Shown here in pieces: positions 5,254 to 5,733 of a DNA stretch of 5,733 nucleotides; position 1 is the first letter of the stretch, and each line of letters begins with the position of its first letter. The translations under genes and the position numbers were made by a program. The DNA lies in NCBI GenBank assembly GCA_023227945.1, contig JALOCC010000078.1:1-5733 (forward strand), in the 5' to 3' direction. The stretch is from Candidatus Omnitrophota bacterium. Lineage in GTDB: Bacteria; Omnitrophota; Gorgyraeia; Duberdicusellales; 4484-171. The notes under the pieces were generated by a model. It saw nothing but the letters and a program-made list of their open reading frames with translations. It had not been told where the DNA came from and did not search any database.

Positions 5254-5619
5254 ATGAAAAGACCGATACAACCGATTTATAAAGATAAAGACGGAAAGCC
5301 AAGATTTCTTTCGAACAAGATCGTTGAACATCTTTTGATGCTTTGCAAAGCAAATGGACTTTGTGACTTATGTAAGCTTTCAATGCTAGATTTCGGTAAT
5401 GAAGACAGGGAACAGTTTGCACAACTAATCGGATATTCTCTCAATGGATTCAGTGAACTTGATTTTGTCAGTAATGAAACCTATTCTGCGGCGTATAAAA
5501 TATATGAATCCGGTTTGACGGAAGAACAGGCTAGACTTGAATATCAAAGTGAAACTATTGATGCAGTTAAATCTACAGTAAAAGACTTGAACGAGATTTT
5601 AGGAAAGGATGATGAGTAA
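5254..5619 (+). CDS. Conserved phage-type small protein of unknown function (121 aa)
   Basis: The ATG at 5254 lies one base after the preceding stop, with TTGGAG at 5243-5248 as ribosome binding site. Two features recall a family often found in phages and prophages: the opening RPIQPIYKDKDGKPRF, and the central DREQFAQLIGYSLNGFSELDFVS (residues 51-73). The function of these proteins is not known to me. The C-terminal 35 residues (ARLEYQSETIDAVKSTVKDL) look like an acidic helix or short coiled coil, suggesting self-association or a partner. Three cysteines at 31, 37 and 40 include a C-x2-C, but no second pair is present for zinc. Its stop overlaps the next start in TAATG. Confidence 0.8.
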   Translation: MKRPIQPIYKDKDGKPRFLSNKIVEHLLMLCKANGLCDLCKLSMLDFGNEDREQFAQLIGYSLNGFSELDFVSNETYSAAYKIYESGLTEEQARLEYQSETIDAVKSTVKDLNEILGKDDE

Positions 5620-5733
5620 TGAAAGATTCGAATGTGTTGAAAAGCATGGTATGTTGTGATGCTGATAAAGTCATAGGACTTTGTAGGGCTAGCATCGCTG
5701 AAATTGAAGAAGAACGTCAGAAGGAGTCTGAAA
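5619..5733 (+). CDS. Start of an unknown gene, 3'-partial (38 codons visible)
   Basis: The ATG at 5619 shares its first base with the TAA of the preceding gene (TAATG), with AAAGGA upstream at about 5604-5608, and the frame stays open to the end of the window. The visible part, MKDSNVLKSMVCCDADKVIG followed by a helix rich in Glu and Arg (IAEIEEERQKE), carries a Cys-Cys pair. The overlap indicates translational coupling. The fragment is too short to name. Confidence 0.6.
   Translation, partial: MKDSNVLKSMVCCDADKVIGLCRASIAEIEEERQKESE

Overview
The window looks like a stretch of bacteriophage (or prophage / phage-derived element) genome that carries part of a type I, most likely subtype I-C, CRISPR-Cas system. 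The reasons are: small genes packed tightly on one strand, several with touching or overlapping ends; strong AAGGAGG-like ribosome binding sites and some TTG starts; an Rnl2-type RNA ligase; and small proteins that read like phage accessory proteins. Base composition is A+T-rich except for the CRISPR repeats. The host cannot be fixed from the sequence; a low-GC bacterium is likely. A bacterial genomic island is the main alternative.

Region 1 (1-1995) is the 3' part of cas3. It holds the end of the HD nuclease domain and the whole SF2 helicase; the reading frame is open at the left edge, so its beginning lies outside the window. Region 2 (1996-2397) is a leader with a clear sigma-70-like promoter, an 18-bp perfect palindrome just after the predicted transcription start, and a very small array of three 32-bp repeats and two spacers. 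No cas1, cas2 or cas4 lies between cas3 and the array or anywhere downstream, and no Cascade genes (cas5, cas8c, cas7) are visible; these could only be upstream. Region 3 (2398-2716) has no gene. It holds two nearly identical looped palindromes 41 bp apart, which probably end array transcription, and one good promoter flanked by an inverted repeat.

Region 4 (2717-5733) is a run of plus-strand genes: a 77-aa charged helical protein, a 137-aa cysteine-containing protein whose stop overlaps the start of an 84-aa two-pass membrane protein, a possible 37-aa protein, an Rnl2-like RNA ligase, a 215-aa protein of unknown function, a 121-aa conserved phage-type protein and the start of one more gene at the right edge. 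None of these is a recognisable cas gene.

If the missing Cascade genes are upstream, this would be a compact interference module with its own array carried by a mobile element. Its two spacers, probably aimed at competing phages, plasmids or host loci, and its dedicated array operator are the most informative parts to follow up.
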